Assembly: GCF_001625215.2 (NCBI RefSeq)
Contig: NC_030383.2
Location: 40,358,380 to 40,422,379, forward strand
From: Daucus carota subsp. sativus
Taxonomy: Eukaryota > Streptophyta > Magnoliopsida > Apiales > Apiaceae
DNA: 64,000 nt
Direction: 5' to 3'
The notes below the pieces were generated by a model that searched no databases, was not told the DNA's origin, and saw only the letters and a list, made by a program, of their open reading frames with translations. Shown one piece after another: positions 59,568 through 64,000 of the stretch (position 1 is its first letter; every line of letters starts with the position of its first letter). The translations under genes were made by a program, and so were the position numbers.

Positions 59568-62500
59568 ATCTCCCCCTATTTGTTTGTTAATCATAACAAG
59601 CAAATCCTCTGGAGGATAACTCAACTAACACTAGAAAAAGTAAAGTCCTGGACTAGTAAATAATGCTACAAAGTTTCTGGATCATATAATACATTTCCAG
59701 ATTTCATGAATAGAAATAACAAATGTGCATATCACCTTTATTTCTCTGGTTCTTGCTTTCCTGCTAGATAATCCTCATAGTCTGTCTTGAAGAGAATTCA
59801 AAACATCCCATTATGCAAAGAACAATCAGCAGCTTCATTGAATTCTTCAGTGGTAATGAATAAGAACCTGTCTACCACTTACTGAAGAATAGATGTATCA
59901 CCTTATACTTCTCCTCCCGTTACCTTGATCAGGTTCCCAATAGCTATCTTCCTTAGATGAAAGATCAATCCTCCTCCTTAGTTGAAAGAAGAATCTGCCC
60001 CTCAGTAGTACACAGCTAAAGAGTAGTTTAATCCCCCTTAGTTGTAGACAGCTAAAGAAAGCTAACTTACTTTTTCTTCCCCCTTACATATATTCTCCCC
60101 TTAAATATATTCTCCCCCTTAGTTGTGGAATCCTCCGAGGATATGTGGTATCAAATATGGTCAAGGAACGTGTCCAATACATCCTGTACCAAAAGATAAT
60201 ATCCCCGTAGAGAACTAAACAACACTAAAGCTGGGGTCGAAGAAAGAGTTCAGAAGAAGGGTTTACTTTGATTGGGTTGGTCCCTATGCTGAAAGAATAG
60301 GTTCCAAACGGAAAAGTAATGAGTAAAAACTAACATTCCAGTAACAACATCCACTTTGTCTTTAGGTATAAATTTGGTAATTAGTGGGTGTCTCACTAAA
60401 ATGTTCTGCAGGTGTATCACTCAACACTCAAATTTCTCTCGGTTTTTGGGTAAGGGTGTCACTCACAAGTTCTGTAAGTGTATCCCTCCACACAAATACT
60501 AAGCTTCCAAAATGCTGAGTACCTGCAAGAAAATCACCTTAGCCACCCTTAAAGGGGGTCACCGGTGGTGCAATGGGAGTTCGTAATTCCCAGTCCCTAC
60601 AGACTCATCAGATAAATTTGAATCATGGTCCACAAGTTGCCAACCACTAAGTGGCTTATCCAATTAAGGATCTAGAGTTGTTTGCTCTGGGAGGTTAGAC
60701 AAAGGCTTAATTATGGCAAAGGCCTAAGTCCTCCTCAATGTCTGTGAAGACACTTGATTCAAGAGAATCATCAACCATAAGTTCACAACGTGAAATGGAA
60801 TGAACCGTAGTTGCTTCCGTCAATTCTTTCAACAACTTGTGAGCTTTCAATACCAATTATTATTATATGTACCTCACAAGTGTTTCACTCTTCTCAATAT
60901 CCTATGTGTTGGCACTCACTCATGCACACATATTTTTCATTCTATCATCTCACTGGTTCTTCTCAGAATCTCACCAAGTGTTTAACTCTCAGTGTTTGGC
61001 TCACAGTGTTTCTCTCAGCACTCAAAGTATGGTCTTCTGTACCTGCATGAGAAAATCACCATAGCCCCTTCAAGAGAGGTCACTGGCGGTGCAATGGGGT
61101 TTCGTAAATCCCCGATCCTCAAGCGACTCATCAATAAATTGACTCATAGTCAGAGAGTTGCCGATCTCCTATAAATAGGAAATCCATTCCGATTGGATCC
61201 AGATATGTTCTTATCTGGGGAGGGAGACGAGAATCCTGAAGATTTGGCAATTGAGATCCTCGTTTCCTCCTTACACCTGTAAAGGCATCAACCATCTTAT
61301 TTACCGTAAAATGGTAAATGAAGAAGTTGCTTCTGGAACAAAACCTTTAACCTTACTGTGCACTCTCTTGTATTGTGTCCATAAAATTTTCTGTTTAGGC
61401 TCTTCATCAGAGTGATTACTGATGATGTGCTTGACTCAATACAAGATGCTCTGGCTGACGAGCGAATTTCAATGGACTCATCCTTTTGAGAGAATGATTC
61501 CAGAGACTGTTTAATTGCCTTTTCAGCTCTATATTCTTTTGGGAGAATACAGATGAGCAACAGTTACCTCAAGTTTGAAAACACCTTTTCTTTTTGAGAG
61601 GTAGAGCTGTGGGTACACTATATCCCTCACATCCTTATTTACTGTAACAAGTACAGTTTCTCCCTCATTGACCTCTAGTCTAATAAGTTCCTTATCACTC
61701 CAGGGGGAAAGTTTGGATGTGTTCTGAATTTGGTTTTATAGTCTGGGATAAAGATTGTTGGTTTTCAACCTTATGACTATCTAGGAAAGCCAAGAGGCTG
61801 ATTAAGTTCCGAAGAACAGAAAGAGATATAAATGCATTTTAGAAAATCTATGATTTTGAATGAAAGCAATTGCATTTAATCTTTTGAGGAAAAATGAATC
61901 AGTTGTGATTGTAAAAATGATTTGCATAAAGAATGACAATCACAACTGATGAAAGAATCAAAGTTTTCCATTAAAAACTGGTTTGAGTACGAGAGTCTGA
62001 ATCTATGCATAAAAGGTTTAGATGAACTTGTCTTTGAAAAAGACACAGACTCCTGTTTCTCACCATAATTTAAAAAGGAATCAATAAAATTTATGCGCTA
62101 CAGTGTATAAAGCACTCGCCACACTAATTAGTGAAAAGGCCTCATACTAGCACATCGTCAAAACAGACGCTGCAAGTGACAAAGATCACCAAGTACACAA
62201 ATACAAGATAATCAATATCTCGTCTTATGACGCTACATGTATAGATGCAAAATATTCTAAGAAGTATTTATGAAATAGAGTAGTGGATACCAATTGTTGA
62301 AATCAATTGATAAGAAAATTTCTTTGAAGAAACTCACCACTCCAGAACATAAATATGAGACAGAATAAAGATTATGTTGTCTCCCTTGTACTCAGAATAT
62401 TAAACACCTAAAATATATTAGCACCAGTGGTTTTAAGAAATATGCAACAATATTTCACCAGTGCCAATACATCACAATCAATTCACAAATAAAACATCAA

Positions 62501-64000
62501 TAAAGCATCAAAAATAGATACCAATTAAATATTTCAAAAATGAATTAATCATGCTTCTATTATTCTATCAAAGTCAATCATGAAACAAATAAGCATATAA
62601 TTGTGGATCACAATTTAACTAAGATAAAATAATAATTACCTACGCAATATTATATAATTATCAGATCATCATATAACAACTAAAATCATGACAATCATAC
62701 AAAGATATTCGCAAGCCCGAGGGAAAGTTGAGGGAAATTTCACAAGTCCTTATACATGTAAGCATTAAGTACAAGTAAACTCACACAACTCCTCGCAGAA
62801 AATATTAACACTTAATATTAGTGATCTACATATAAGCATGCAAAAATATCACTAACACTAAAAGTATCACACCTATATGCAATCAGACATGAAATAAAAT
62901 ACCAATTAATAAATCATCAAATATCTAACACAAATAGCTATGCTTCAAATATATACACTAATATAAATGGATTCAGCCTAGAGAGAATCTAAGTAACTCC
63001 ACAAATACTAGTATATCATGGATAAATTCTAACTAGATTCTAACCACATACCAATTACTGATACAAGTCACAAGTCTAGAAACAAATAAGTCATGCTTCA
63101 GATTTTATACCTATAAAGATGAATTCAACCTAGAAAATAATCCTAAGTATGTTCACAAATACAGATATATCACGACTAGATTATGACAAAGTTCTCTACT
63201 AGATACCAATTTTTGAAGAGGTATAGATCAAGAAAAATAACATAATTAAGTCATGCTTCATGTCATCCCTGATCATTTAAATCATGAACAAATAAGTCAC
63301 TTAATTGTCATGCAACACAATTTAAATAATTGAAATAACAAACACTCATGCTAAAACATATAATCACCATCTAAGCATGCAAAGCAATAAACATGGCAAT
63401 CACATATAATAGCAAAAAGCACGAGGTACTGGATTTTAAATAAATTCACAAGTCTTATATATAGACAATTTAATACTCATGAATTCATTCAAGGAATACG
63501 ATAGACATGCTCATGAAAGAAGTAATACCTTATGTCAACGAGCACTAGATCGAGTTAGGTCCTTAGGTTCCAATAGCAAGATCCTTAGGTTCAAGGGAGT
63601 AGAGAGTGCTTCACAGAGTTGCTGGAAATGGAGTTATTTCCTTGTTCTTGACATCTTCTTATTATAACAAGAAATTAACCTCCTTCCACGAATGAAAGCT
63701 TCAAGAGAGAATAAATCCCATGTCTTTCTGACAATCTGTAAAACAATATCTATGTAGTTGTACAGGTTAAGCACAGTATCTTTAGGGTACCATTCCAATA
63801 GATTAGGCATCCCCAAAAATAACTATAAACCTCTTAACAACTAAATGGATAGATTCTCCAAAATCCACTCAAAACCATGAACATTGACATAGAGAAAATA
63901 TAACATGTGATCATTTTGCAGTTAAGTAAAGTGATGAGTTGAATACCTCTAAGACTTGACATTTCAGTTGATGTACCTTTCTTGTACTGATCAAGTTCAG
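59568..64000 (-). mobile_element. Interior (3' part) of the Sirevirus-like element, partial
   Basis: The polypurine tract at 59568-59581 is followed by 4.4 kb without clear pol coding, running off the window. A diverged ~115-bp direct repeat lies at about 60529-60645 and 61050-61165 (gaaaatcacc...gcaatgggg...ttcgtaa). Around 62900-63300 short units (aagtcatgcttca, gatgaattcaacctag) recur. Sireviruses often have a long region between pol and the 3' LTR, sometimes with an env-like frame. The 87-codon minus frame at 61297-61560 is not recognisable. Confidence 0.45.

Overview
The window looks like nuclear DNA of a eudicot plant. It is AT-rich, its genes have many introns with GT-AG borders, it holds a NAC transcription factor, a class III peroxidase and a nascent-chain complex subunit, and most of the intergenic DNA is plant transposons. 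No bacterial, organellar, CRISPR, rRNA or tRNA signal was seen. The genus cannot be fixed from the sequence alone.

Layout. 1-10.8 kb is transposon territory: a retrotransposon remnant with a tRNA-Met type primer site, four Helitrons (one nested in another), and Stowaway-like MITEs with TA duplications. 10.8-14.4 kb is a Mutator-like element (MULE) with terminal repeats, a 10-bp target duplication and a spliced transposase gene that lacks its C-terminal catalytic part. 15.8-20.3 kb is an intact gene for an endonuclease/exonuclease/phosphatase-fold protein with an EF hand. 20.8-22.5 kb is a retroposed insertion with a 41-nt oligo(T) and a 17-bp target duplication. 22.5-28.4 kb holds Tourist-like MITEs, a broken retrotransposon gag, and a nested pair of terminal-repeat elements. 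29.2-32.6 kb is a membrane-tethered NAC gene behind a long CT tract. 33.8-36.2 kb is a decayed peroxidase fragment followed by an intact secreted peroxidase. 36.9-38.8 kb (minus) is NAC-alpha, and 40.5-41.4 kb (minus) a small Cys/His protein resembling RPM1-interacting protein 13. 43.8-53.1 kb is a 9.3-kb MULE whose cargo is a plant mobile domain (PMD) gene. 53.1-64 kb is MITEs, a hAT element, a broken copia gag, and a 2.4-kb LTR with part of the interior of a minus-strand Sirevirus-like element.

The most striking system is at 43,775-53,076. A long MULE with about 210-bp GC-rich terminal repeats and a perfect 10-bp target duplication carries a six-exon PMD gene and no visible transposase. A 3,295-bp CACTA element, flanked by a CCA duplication, sits inside PMD exon 2. 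The exon halves stay in register across it, so the insertion looks recent. The CACTA element in turn carries intron-split pieces resembling a TGA-type bZIP gene. The arrangement is therefore host gene fragment inside CACTA inside PMD exon inside MULE.

The host genes are ordinary and independent of one another: RNA or phosphate-ester hydrolysis with calcium sensing, stress-linked transcription, cell-wall oxidation, ribosome-associated chaperoning, and a possible immune-signalling partner. Exon borders were inferred by reading GT/AG sites and checking that phases agree. No database search was run.
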